NCBI GenBank assembly: GCA_963585895.1 | Contig: OY757907.1 | Span: 109,599,486-109,663,485 of the forward strand | Length of the DNA: 64,000 nucleotides | Source: Sepioteuthis lessoniana | Lineage: Eukaryota; Mollusca; Cephalopoda; Myopsida; Loliginidae | Direction of reading: 5' to 3' | Shown here: one piece after another, positions 11,727-21,983 of the stretch | How positions within the stretch are numbered: the first letter of the stretch is position 1 | Layout: the number at the start of each line of letters is the position of its first letter | Notes under the pieces: model-generated | Database searches by the model: none | Told to the model about the DNA's origin: nothing | The model's input: the letters and a program-made list of their open reading frames with translations, nothing else | Program-made: the position numbers and the translations under genes

Positions 11727-12089
11727 AGTGCAAGGCAGAAGTAATAGGACAGTTTGTAACAGTCATTATGATATATATTCTTTGCATTGTTTACAACATA
11801 GGAGACTATGGAAAGGTCTGTGATCAGAATATTGCTGCATGAGCACACAGGAAGTTAGGTAATTTATGTGCAGAGCAAAGTGAAAGACTTGATCACAAAA
11901 GTTTTACCGGATGAGATCCCTCACAAAGATCATAGACAAGAAGTGGACCCGTGCTATTGTCTAGTTGCATCTATAAGAAGGGAAATGACCAATGAGAAGA
12001 CCCCTGTGACAAAAGGAAGATGAAATTATCAAGCGATTTTAGGCAACATAAAGGGTGAGATCATGAATGAAATCTAAGAGTATTGTGGT

Positions 12090-12095
<6 letters not shown>
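11727..12095 (+). mobile_element. Possible Tc1/mariner left end
   Basis: TA followed by CAGTGCAAGGCAGAAGTAAT at 11725 looks like a Tc1-type terminus at its TA target. The downstream ~300 bp has broken coding character, with no right terminus before the TA tract at 12097. Weak evidence. Confidence 0.3.

Positions 12096-12096
<1 letters not shown>

Positions 12097-12140
<44 letters not shown>
12097..12140. repeat. (TA)n microsatellite
   Basis: About 22 uninterrupted TA units, next to a hammerhead-like segment at 12209-12245. Confidence 0.95.
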
Positions 12141-12144
<4 letters not shown>

Positions 12145-12208
12145 AATTTGATGGTATATAAAATATGAATAACAAACTATTCTAATCATGTATTCTGTAT
12201 ATAAACAT

Positions 12209-12245
12209 TGCCAATATTTCAGTCCATCAAACCTTCATCAGGGCA
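12209..12245 (-). ncRNA. Penelope-type minimal hammerhead
   Basis: Minus strand from 12245: stem I TGCC; complete core CTGATGA (12241-12235); stem II AG/CT with weak inner pairs; GAAA (12220-12217); a two-pair stem III (AT/AT) with no loop; H17 = U at 12213; then GGCA (12212-12209), which pairs with TGCC. Very short stem III is typical of the hammerheads known from Penelope-like retroelements. No Penelope reverse transcriptase is nearby. The weak stem II and U at the cleavage site lower confidence in activity. Confidence 0.5.
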
Positions 12246-12681
12246 GTATAACTGTTAATTAATGTTTTATCTGAAAAAATGCTTCAAATGATAATTTTCG
12301 TACTCTTCAGTATTAATTACATTTCATTTCAAATTAATCTGATATCATTTTTGTGTGTTTGAAGACATTTTAGAAATAGTCTTCATGCATTTGAAAACCT
12401 TCCAGAAATAAACTTAGTGTGTTTAAAAACATTTTAGAAATAGTCTTTGTGTATTGATCACAATTCATGAAAAAGACAGTGAATATAAGTATAATAAAGT
12501 AACAATTAATAAAAAATAATCTAACTAAATGGATAATTTGCTTATTTAGAATTAATTTATCTAAAGTAGGAGAGAAGTTAAAAGAAACTCGTCTATGTTT
12601 TGATAGTATTATAATTAGAAATGATGTTACATCTAACAATCTTTCTGTGTTGATTATTACGTATTTTAAATAATATTGAAC

Positions 12682-12942
12682 CAGACCATTGACCTAATGC
12701 GTAGAGCGCTTGCTAATGGTCTGGAAGACCGGGGTTCAATCCTAGGTTGAGTTATACCAAAGACTCAAAAAATGGTACTTGATGCCATCTTGCTTAATGC
12801 TCGGAATTATAAGGTAAGCAGCAAGAGTAAAGTGGAGCAATCCAGGGAAGGAGCAGCACCCTCCCTTACACCTCAGTGTAGTAACTATTGAAAAGGGAGT
12901 CTTCGGGTCACCCTTGACTAAGGTCACCAACTTTACTTTATT
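12682..12942 (+). mobile_element. SINE-1 copy
   Basis: GACCATTGACCTAATGCG head, B box GGGGTTCAATCC, middle and CACCAACTTTACTTTA end. TTTAAATAA occurs just before and just after the copy and is a plausible 9-bp target duplication. Confidence 0.93.
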
Positions 12943-13259
12943 TAAATAACATTTTGGAACCTTAAAAAATATTATTTTTGAGGAGATAAAAATTTCTTCT
13001 ATGCTTTACTAAGTTCTGCCTAACAAATAAAATCCAATTTACATAAATTGGTTCTCCTCATAAACTGTAAAATATGTAGATTGAAATTAAATCCTATTCA
13101 ACACTGCAATAAAATTTATTTAGGATCAAATGACACAGCTGCTAAATTTTCTTTCAACATTTAAAATTATTTCATCCTAAGCATATTAGTGTTTGAATAC
13201 CCGCTGACCATTGTGAACATAGATTTCCAAGAAAATCTTAATTATCTTTGATTGTCCCT

Positions 13260-13605
13260 TTTAATTGTTTCTGCCCAGTCACCTGTCGATGAGATTATAG
13301 GGCAGACGTATAAGACAAACTGTGGTCTAAAAAGTAATGGAATAGATTACTCACATCGCATCTGCATTTGACCATCGGGGAAAAGAAAAAAAGAGGAATG
13401 TGAGTTTGGGGACTTCTTATATGTGAGTAGCAGTAATTTGCATATGAGGAGAAGAGGCTATAAAAAGACCAAATTGGCGAGGCAGGGGGGTGTTATTCTG
13501 AGAGTGGAGAGCAGATATTGAGTTAAGAGGAGTTGGTGTGAGTTGCAGAGTCATGTTACTTTGAAAGTTGGTGCGAGCAGCATAGTTGGTGTGAAAGAGT
13601 TCCCA
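13260..13605 (+). promoter_or_regulatory. Promoter-like segment: octamer and TATA
   Basis: A perfect octamer ATTTGCAT at 13436-13443 lies 15 bp before a consensus TATAAAAA at 13459-13466. A purine/GT-rich stretch follows. No coding sequence starts downstream; instead a truncated SINE-3 and repeat R follow. It may be the U3 of an LTR or another repeat promoter. Confidence 0.35.
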
Positions 13606-13880
13606 TTACTGGGGCTTTAGGAAATGTGGAGTATCCTTTCATTGCCATTACTCCCAAGTCCACTCTGACCTGGAGTTGTAGTACTTATTAGAGTACTATC
13701 TATGAGTCAAATAGAACTATTTAATTATTTACAATACTTGAAACCATTTAACTATGTGCAAACAAATGAGCTCTGGTTCATTCAAAAATAATGTTACTGA
13801 CAAACCGTTCACTTAAAAATAATATGTATTAACTGGATTTGTCATTAAATAATCATCAAGGGTTGATATGCCATCAAACT
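13606..13880 (+). mobile_element. SINE-3 copy, 5'-truncated
   Basis: Starts at CATTACTGGGGCTTTAGG inside the body, continues through TCTATGAGTCAAATAGAAC and a degraded tail array, and ends at GTTGATATGCCATC. Directly joined to repeat R. Confidence 0.8.
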
Positions 13881-14410
13881 GAATTGTTGTATATTGACCT
13901 TCGACCCAGCCAAACATGCCATTCCAAAGTGATGCACCAGAAGGAAGTGACACATTCCGATGGCAGTTATGGGAAGAAATTGTGTAGGCGGGCTTGGCTG
14001 ACAATATGGGACAAGTTAAAATCCCAATGTACAGTCATAGACTGATGCACCGGAAGAGAGTGACCTGTGAACTGCATGACAGTTATTTCCGCTTGATGAC
14101 GATCAAACATGCCATTCCAAAGATATTGAGTGGGCGATTGAACTATTATATAACTCGATGAAGACAGGAAGTCAGTGAGTTTTGGAGACCAGATGTGGTA
14201 GAGGAAGCAGCACCCAGCAGAGTGGGCCCCCAGGCCTCTGGTTGAGCAGCCCTGGAGAATGAGAAAGACATAACGCTGATGGCCATAAGAGTGGGGGTCA
14301 ATATGTTGCAGTTCTGTTCGGTCTCCAGCTCCTTCTCACACACAACCCTTTCAAATAAAGTGAGAGGTATATTTTTTTAAAAGAAATCTTCGCTCATCTT
14401 TATTCATTGC
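13881..14410 (+). repeat. Repeat R, copy 1
   Basis: Shares about 500 bp with 27491-28105. It holds internal direct repeats (ATGCCATTCCAAAG at 13915 and 14109) and ends with a polyadenylation-type AAATAAAG followed by TGAGAGGTATATTTTTT. Compared with copy 2 it lacks about 100 GC-rich bases between a GTCAG and TTTTGGAGACCAG. The AATAAA plus T-rich end resembles the R/U5 of an LTR. Identity unknown. Confidence 0.75.
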
Positions 14411-14739
14411 GTCGATATGTATTCTCCATGCACATGTAGATGTATAGTTGCCTATGGCTATACAATAGAATGACCTAAACTAATTGTTGTTGATAGGAAA
14501 TTAACTGTTCTGGAAGCTTCAGTGAGCATTCTTCTGGGGTTTTTTTTATTAAGCTTTACTTAGATTGGCATCGAGATCTCTGATTGGTTACAGAACCTAA
14601 GTGTTATTCTGTTTAGTCAGTTAGAACTTCTTCTCTGTCAGTTGAACTTAGAATTCATTATCTTCATCCCCTGCTGAGGGATAAAATCACACCGTCAAAA
14701 AAGTAGTCTTAGGTATGACAAAAAAAATTAGATTTATTT

Positions 14740-15025
14740 GTGAGGCTCCAGTACTGGAGCTCAAGGACATATGGAGTCAGACATTTGTTGACATCATTCC
14801 CAGGTCCACTTTGATCCACAGTGGTAGTACCAGTTAGAGTCCCATCTATTGGTCAAAATGATAGGTTTGACAATTGTTTGTATTGAATAAGAATACTTGA
14901 AACATTAAGAATAGGTATTTGAGACTAAAATAGTTTACAAATTATTATTATCATGAGTCATATATGACCATTCAGCATTAAATAATCCAAAAAGGGTTGA
15001 AATGTCATGAAATCAACCAACTAAT
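14740..15025 (+). mobile_element. SINE-3 copy, 5'-truncated and diverged
   Basis: GTGAGGCTCCAGTACTGGAGC, TCCCAGGTCCACTTTGATCC, TCCCATCTATTGGTC and a tail ending GGGTTGAAATGTCATG. The tail array is degenerate. Confidence 0.8.
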
Positions 15026-15362
15026 TAGATTGATTTAATGATTTTAATGGCATGTCAACTTGTCTGCAGTTATTCTATGCCTAGAGGTTAGGGAATCCTG
15101 TTCATTTGACTCATAAACCACAGCATTACTTATAGGTTTACATTCCTCTCTGTGTATCATTCACCTTGATAAAACAGTTTGTTACTGTTACCATTTGTTT
15201 CTTTTATTGATGCTTCCTTTCAGTTGAAAATTTCCTTTACTACCTTCCAATACGAACTCGGTAAGCATACCCACTAACAACCTCCCTGTGACCCAACAAC
15301 ATGTTCAACTACTCTTTATATGAAGGGTTTTTTTCTTGGGTATTGAGATTATAATATAAAAT

Positions 15363-15606
15363 AAGTAAAGTTGTTGACCTTAGTTGAAGGTGACCTGAAG
15401 GCTCCTTTTCAATAGCTACCACACTGAGGTGTAAAGAAGGGTGCTACTCCTTCCCTGGATTGCTCCACTTTATCCTTGATGCTTACCTGATAATGCTGAG
15501 TGTTAAACAAGGCAGCATCAAGTATCATTTTTTGAGTTTTTAGTATGACTCAACCTGGGATTGAACCCTGGTCTACCAGATCATTGGCGAACACTCTACC
15601 CATTAA
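15363..15606 (-). mobile_element. SINE-1 copy
   Basis: Minus-strand copy from AGTAAAGTTGTTGACC to the A-box region TACCCATTAATAAC. B box seen as GGGATTGAACCC at 15561-15572. Near full length. Confidence 0.9.
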
Positions 15607-16747
15607 TAACAGCAAACAATTTCATTTATTTTGTTACTGTGATCAGATGACAGTTTTTGTTGGTGTCCTTATAGCAACAATAATTTTATTTCCGCTGTCT
15701 CTATTTTGGAACCTATTCACTCAAATGCTGGCAGTTTCTAATACAATGACTCAAAATATACTTTTTCAATCTGTTAGTGCGCAACTTAAATAGATGAACA
15801 AACATTTGATTATTTAAAAGCTGACATTAATATGCACTAATGATTTATGATATGGGCATATCACATGATTACAACACTCAAAACTAGAGTTGAATTAAAA
15901 GGTTCAATGCTTATGTGTATGACTGGAACAGATAAGTAATTTTCCAATCATTTGAAATTATAGCCTATGCCATTCTGCATACACCATTAACATCAGTCTG
16001 AAATCGTTGATCTCAGTGTCTGCAATTTCATTTGACTTCTCTTATCTTCATCTCTTCTTGGTGTTGCCTTTGCAAATGGAGATATGCACTTCCAATGCTT
16101 ACTGATGGAGACAGTATGGTATAGATATATAAAATATATCAGGGGCTGCGACAAAAGGTTTGAGAAAGAAAATGAATGAATGTTTTGTGAAACTTCATTT
16201 TTACAGCCATCTTATCTCCTCAGGAATGATTCTGCACTCATTCTCAAAAAGAAGATAATCTCTTAAGATTGTTTTTTTTTTTTTTTTTTTTTTGACAATA
16301 GCTTGTCTTATTCTCTGGCGGTAGTCAGAGGTAAAAGCCTTCCAATATTACCATTCTGGTGCCTCTCTGTAACACTGACTACTCAACCGCTCACTGGATA
16401 ATAAAACCTTTGGTAGATAACAAGCTTTCTTCCATAAGACATATTTGGAGGTCAACAGTATTTGATTAACAAACAAAAGACTTGAATTCTTTTTTTGTTG
16501 TAGTTGTTTTTAATTTTTCCATAATTTAATGCTTTATATTTTAATAGGAACAATAATTTTCTGGAAAATTAACAAAACCCGAAGTTTTGCTTTTGATTAC
16601 CACTGATTGATTAATAGAGGAGTGTGAATTTATTTTTTTGCTTTGAATGTTTTAAAAATTTAAGCAAATGGCTGACTGAATTATTCAAGGGAAATTATCT
16701 TAACTTTTATTGAGTAATAAACATGAATGGTCTTCCAAAAATAAAAT
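15607..16747. other. No recognised feature
   Basis: AT-rich; a poly-T run lies at 16271-16292. No repeats from the window's families and no convincing frame. Confidence 0.4.
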
Positions 16748-16749
16748 GT

Positions 16750-17012
16750 AAGACACTCTTAGTGTAATGGCTACAGTTGTAGGAATTAGAATTGGTAACT
16801 CAAGTTCAAATCCTAGATGCACTTGGGAAAAGATATGAATGCATCTATTCTCTTTTTAACTATGGGTAAGTACTAGGGCAGGTGAGATTCTTTAGACCTA
16901 AGGGGAGGCAACCAGTCAAGGAAAAGAAAAACTCTGAATTCAAACCAACTATACTCCACTTGAAAATTTGCATTGTGTTACATCCTGTTTGTGACTGACA
17001 GGTTAAGTAAAT
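16750..17012 (+). mobile_element. SINE-2 copy, diverged
   Basis: TTAGTGTAATGGCTACAG (A box), CAAGTTCAAATCCTAG (B box), GGGAAAAGATATGAATGC, CTATGGGTAAGTACTAGG, AACTCTGAATTCAAACC and GGTTAAGTAAATATG, in order. Confidence 0.88.
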
Positions 17013-17239
17013 ATGCACACACAACTGAAGATTTTTTCAAATATTTATTATATGAAATAAATTCTGTCCTATTTATAAGAGACTGGTAGGATCTGATGGT
17101 TGATGGAATGATTTTAATGGCATTTAAAACCGTCTAGGGTTATTTTATTTCTTGAGGCTTGGGAATCACATAAATTAACTTTGACATCTTTTCTAGTTTT
17201 TTTTTTCCCTCGGTCCAATCAAATATAAAAAAATGTTGA

Positions 17240-17382
17240 AACCCATTTGACCCATAGATAGGGCCCTAACAGATATAATCACTCCAGGTCAAAGTGGAAT
17301 TGGGTTTAATGGCAATGAAGGGATACTCTACACTCACCAGATCTCCAGAACTGAAGCCTCCCCATCAGATGCAATTTAATGT
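17240..17382 (-). mobile_element. SINE-3 fragment
   Basis: Minus-strand SINE-3 body from the GACCCATAGATAGGGCCC junction to CCATCAGATGCAATTTAATG; the head and the tail are absent. It ends where a SINE-4 begins. Confidence 0.8.
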
Positions 17383-17384
17383 CA

Positions 17385-17612
17385 TCATGGTATAATGGTT
17401 AAACCGATGAACCGTGGAATCGTAGTAAGCGAGTTCTTGTTCTATTACGTTCACTTTCGGGCAAATACCCTTGGGAAAGGTATGAACCCCCTTAGCCTCC
17501 CAGCTATGGGTTAAATAGTACCACTACTGTTCTTCAAGGAGAATGAATTTGGCATTAAATAACCTACAAAGGTTGATATGTCATTAAACCAAAGAAACCA
17601 AACCAAACTTAA
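17385..17612 (+). mobile_element. SINE-4 (chimeric) copy
   Basis: The head (CATGGTATAATGGTTAAACC) and the block GGGAAAGGTATGAACCC to CAGCTATGGGTTAAATAG match SINE-2. The end, TTGGCATTAAATAACC and GGTTGATATGTCATTAAACC, is that of SINE-3. Full length, about 228 bp. Confidence 0.85.
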
Positions 17613-18060
17613 TGTTTTATCATGGACACCTCTTTTGGGGCTGTGTTTATCTCCTGGAGAGAATACAGTCCGTTCTAAGCGCTACTGACAGGGCAGTCTC
17701 ACAAATGGCATTAATCGGGTTAAAATGGAGAGCAAGTAGATTCCTTACTGAACTTAGATACCAAAATGATGTGTTTTGTTTTTTTGGTATGAGCCATTCT
17801 TCTTAATCAATAAACTTGTGATATTCATCTTGGGAAACTGTTTGATTGTATCTCTTAGGTTTTGTTTTTGTTTTTTGTGAAGTTAGCAGATGATAAAAAG
17901 ATTTTTTTTTTTCAATTTTGCACACACTACAATAGATTACACATAGAGAATCAACATATTTACTAGAGATCTCTTCACTAAGGTGAACTTTGCTTCGGTA
18001 TTCATTCTCCAATAAAATAGAAATTTGCTTTTTATATTTATTTTGATTCATCTCCATTCA
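17613..18060. other. No recognised feature
   Basis: Short frames only (plus 17612-17806, minus 17803-18057); not recognised. Confidence 0.35.
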
Positions 18061-18243
18061 GATGATAATAATAAATGAATTATCATTATAATTATGAATT
18101 ATCATTATAATTATAATAATATCATAATTATATAATATTGAAAATAATATATTATAATTATATCATATTGTAATTATATAATAATTATCATTATAATTCA
18201 TAATTATAATTATGATAAATGAATTATCATTATAAAATTCATG
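18061..18243. repeat. AT-rich palindromic tract
   Basis: Almost pure A+T, built from GAATTATCATTATAATTAT-type units on one side and their reverse complements on the other, centred near 18150. It could fold as an imperfect cruciform. It may be a MITE or an expanded microsatellite; no flanking TA duplication is distinguishable in such sequence. Confidence 0.6.
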
Positions 18244-18409
18244 AGACTCTCGCAATGATATTTTTCCTGAAGTGCATATAGATCAGATGTATTTTGTGTC
18301 ATTAGATAAAAAGAATTATCATTATTTTTCAAGCTGTTATCTTTATTGTAATTGTTTTTTTTATAATATTCAAGCTACTGAATTCTTCAAGTTTTCCTTA
18401 ATATATGTG

Positions 18410-18665
18410 TTTACCCAACCCCTCCAACAAGGGTAAGGTATGACACAAGGTCACTTTTTTAGCAGGTGGGAGGAGTGTGAATTTTCATTGTCTTGGCCTG
18501 GTTGCTCAATTATTTATCCTTAGCTGGCAGGGGGAAGAGATGAATTCATGCCTTTTCCCTAGGACATTCGTGTGAAGTGAAATGCAAAAAGCCTCATCCA
18601 GGATTTGAACACCACTCATTGATTCCATTTTCTTGAGAGATAACTGTTACACTGAGTGTGCCTCT
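18410..18665 (-). mobile_element. SINE-2 copy
   Basis: Minus strand, from TTTACCCAACCCCTCC, through AGGATTTGAAC (B box) to CTGTTACACTGAG (A box). Full length but diverged. Confidence 0.88.
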
Positions 18666-18669
18666 TCCC

Positions 18670-18785
18670 ATGAGGTCAGTTTTTAAGCAGAGTAAATCTG
18701 GTTCAAAATCAGAGTTTTTCCCTTCTCTCACGTTGGTTGTTTTACCAAGACTCAAGAGCCCAGTTTGCATTTAATGGATGTATTA
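18670..18785 (-). mobile_element. SINE-2 partial copy
   Basis: AGGTCAGTTTTTAAGCAGAG, GTTCAAAATCAGAGTTTTTC and GGTTGTTTTACCAAGACTC follow the SINE-2 3' half on the minus strand. It lies tail-to-head behind the preceding copy. Confidence 0.65.
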
Positions 18786-18943
18786 TCTGGTGTGCTTACA
18801 AGAAAGGAATTTTGCCACATCCTAGCTAGGAACTGTTCACTGATCCAAACAGTAAAATAAACACGAGTAATAGTAGGTCATTTTTTTTGGTTCATTTTTT
18901 TAGTCTTAGATGCTTTTTATCCCAATACACTTCACAGGGGACG

Positions 18944-19172
18944 GTCCTCGTGGTGTAATGGTCAAAGCAATGGATTGCAGAATCATAGTAAGCAAGTTTG
19001 AACTCCAGTCATGCTATTATCCTCACTTTTGGATAAATAACCTTAGGAAAGGTATGAACCCTCTTATCCTCCCAGCTATGAGTTAAATAGTACTACTACT
19101 GTTCTAGGATATTGGCTTTTACCTGAAATAACCTACAAAGGTTGATATACCATTAAAGAAAGAAACCAAACC
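18944..19172 (+). mobile_element. SINE-4 (chimeric) copy
   Basis: CTCGTGGTGTAATGGTCAAAGC head, GGAAAGGTATGAACCCTC, CAGCTATGAGTTAAATAG, then the SINE-3-type end AATAACCTACAAAGGTTGAT and AAGAAACCAAACC. Same design as the 17385 copy. Confidence 0.85.
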
Positions 19173-20099
19173 ACAATACACTTGGATTACAATTTCTATG
19201 ACAACAAGGAAATGCATGTAGGAGAGTTAATAATAAAGGATATGCTTTTGGCAAGGGTTGAACTCTAAAACCCCTTTTTCTACCAAGAATTCTGATTATC
19301 TGTACCATCCTCTTTACCAACTACACTCTAAAAGCCATTGATATGGCAGTAGACTAAATCAGAACAGTGGGATGTCCTGTGACATAGTCATGTAGGGAAT
19401 AGAAAAACTTTCAAAAATTAGATTAAAAATGATTATTAAAAATATGCAGAAACTCCCAGAAGACCCTAACAGGAAGAGGGGCAATGCCTGCGCCAAAAAA
19501 AAAAGTAACTATCCCGACAAAAGAAAGAATCTCGTTCTCTTTCAGCAGTGACCAGCAGAGTGACAGCACCTTAATCTTTCTTGGTGGTGGCGGAAGGCAC
19601 CATGCGTCCATCTCTAGACGATGCATTGGTTAACCTTTCTGCTCGTAGCAGCTGTCTCTTTTACCAACAGCTCATGAGTAAAAACACCAAATAATAGACT
19701 TGTCAGAATCACAATTAAAACGCCATATAGCGGACTTAAAAATAACAACTAAAAACACTGGATTTAGACATATCTCTCAAAAGCGTCTAACACGTTAACA
19801 CTTTAAATACCAAATTTGGACATATATACCCAAGAATGACTAACACATTTAACACCTTGGAGATTCAACTTTTTCATTTGTATTCAGGAAGAGTTTCCCC
19901 ACCCACTAAATGGTTGTTGAACCCAGAAATAAAGGCAAAATATAAAAGATATCTTCTCCTTTCATTTAATTCCTTTACAGCCTTCATATCCAAGAAGTTA
20001 AACCAGCAAGATAACGTGGGGTAAGAATAGAATTACCCAGAATGGAGTCAGATTGTAAACAACTACATAAATTACCTTTGAAACCCCGTCATCACTAAC
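19173..20099. other. Uncharacterised
   Basis: A GC-richer patch at 19480-19680 contains the self-complementary AGCAGCTGT within CTCGTAGCAGCTGTCTC and a poly-A run at 19496-19504. I cannot assign it to a family. Confidence 0.35.
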
Positions 20100-20231
20100 A
20101 GGATAGACTGCAAGATCGTAGTAAGGGAGTTCAAACTTCAGTCATGCTGTTATCTTCACTTTTGAACAAATACATTTGGGAAAGGTATGGACCCTCTAAT
20201 CTCCCTAGCTATGAGTTAAATAGTACCTCTA
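20100..20231 (+). mobile_element. SINE-4 or SINE-2 fragment
   Basis: GACTGCAAGATCGTAGTAAG, GGAAAGGTATGGACCCTC and CTATGAGTTAAATAGTACC match the SINE-4 body; 5' and 3' ends are lost. Confidence 0.75.
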
Positions 20232-20404
20232 CAAAAAGCAACTAAAATTAAAAAGAAAAAGTATTAGTCAAGATTAATAATCAAGTAGATTCAAGTTTAG
20301 ATAGTTCAGTAAATAATTATTTCCAGATTTTGTGCTTAAATTCTAAAGGAGAGTTCAATAAATGATGATTGGTAAACTGAAAAAGGTATTGAAGGTTAGT
20401 ATAT

Positions 20405-20672
20405 GACTAAACTCGGCCAAATATGCAACACAAGGGTTATTTTTAAAAATCTGGTTGGTGTTTTCTCTACCAAGACCACTTACCATACCAAAGTTTTAAA
20501 GAGCCTAGTTGTCTTTAGTATTTACCCATAGTAAGATAAAAACCAATGGATTTATGCCTTTCTTAAGCATATTAACTGGAAGTGAGATGCAAACTGCCTT
20601 ATCCAGGATTTGAACTTGGTTTACTGAGTCCATTTTTTCCGACAATAACTGTTACATCATGTGCATCTCTTT
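20405..20672 (-). mobile_element. SINE-2 copy, old
   Basis: Minus strand: CAACACAAGGGTTATTTTT, CTACCAAGACCACTTACC, TATTTACCCATAG, CCAGGATTTGAACTTGG (B box) and ACTGTTACATCATG (A box). Highly diverged. Confidence 0.75.
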
Positions 20673-21267
20673 CATTTCAAGTCTAAGATTTTCATTCAAA
20701 GTCTACATTACAAATAAAACAGAAATTTATTGGGAATAATAAATCCATATTTAGCTTCAAGTGACATCTTTTCATAGCAAGAAAGATTATAAATCCTATT
20801 ATCAATACTATTTTACAAAAGCAATAACAATGGATGTGATAACAACTGTCTAGTCAGTGGTCTAATGTTTTATTAAAAGAAAAAATATTCAAATACATAA
20901 AGGACAATTTATATTACATTGAGAAGATACCATAAATTAAATATGAAACTATTAAAAGTAAATATTCTCTTCAGTGAGATACAAGATGGAGAACGAAGGT
21001 TAAAAGTAGCTGGAATGTGTCGTAGTGAGAGTTCTAGAAATTACTTCAAAAGGTATTGAAGCACAAATATTCAATTGGACATTAATAAGATTTCATCATT
21101 ATTTATAAAGTTGGTCTTGTTGAATTGGACTTACTTTAGTGATATTATGTTATTTGTCCTTAACAAAGAACATCATAACACATATACAGTGTGATTTAAA
21201 AAAATGTTAACCCTTCTATGGGAGTAATTTTATGAGATGAATATATCCAACATTCTCCATCTCTTCA

Positions 21268-21712
21268 CTTGGCCCAGTCAGCTGGGACTGTAGAATACAC
21301 TGACTGCATCTCTGCACAGGTGTAAGACTCCCCTAACAATCTGATGGTAGAGTTCCAGTAATGTTAGAGCTTTGTGGAATGTGGGGTACTCCTTCTTTGC
21401 CGTCACTACTACATCCACTCTGGATTGGAGTGGTAGGACCTAATTGGGTCAAATAGAACTAAACGATATAATTATGCTAAAATGAATCGCTTGAAATTAA
21501 CTGTTTTTACATTTAACTGTGTTTAAACTGTTTACTTATGTTTAACTGAATTGTTTGAAATAAAACTGTTTTTGACATTTTACTGTGCGTAAACAAAAAA
21601 CTATACTTACACTAAACTGAATTGTTTGAATCTTGTATCAAAATGACTTAATTCGGCATTAAATGACCTGAAAAGGGTTTATACGCCATAAAACAAAACA
21701 ACCAACTACAGC
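21268..21712 (+). mobile_element. SINE-3 copy
   Basis: GGCCCAGTCAGCTGGGACTG head, body, then about four tail units with AACTGAATTGTTTGAA, and a variant end (CGGCATTAAATGACC, TACGCCATAAAAC). The same end variant occurs at 51.2 kb. Confidence 0.92.
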
Positions 21713-21929
21713 TTCAGTGACCCTTTTAACTCATCCTAGGAATCTTCAATAGTTGATTCAAAACAATACAAACGCTTCTATGAAAGTTCCTTAAAAACCT
21801 AAAAGATATTATGAAAACCTCACGGGGAAGATTCCAAGAAGGTTTAACAGGGATAAGTAACGGAGCAGGACTGTTCGAAAGTATAATATCATGAAGGTAT
21901 ATCCACAGAAGTCTTTATGTCTTTTTAAT

Positions 21930-21936
<7 letters not shown>

Positions 21937-21980
<44 letters not shown>
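21937..21980. repeat. (TA)n microsatellite, Tc1 target
   Basis: About 22 TA units end exactly at the Tc1 left terminus. Tc1 elements insert at TA, so this tract was probably the landing site. Confidence 0.9.

Positions 21981-21983
<3 letters not shown>

Noticed and set aside
12742-12930. Minus-strand frames in SINE-1 copies as small genes
   Set aside because: The same frames recur at each SINE-1 copy and are chance openings.
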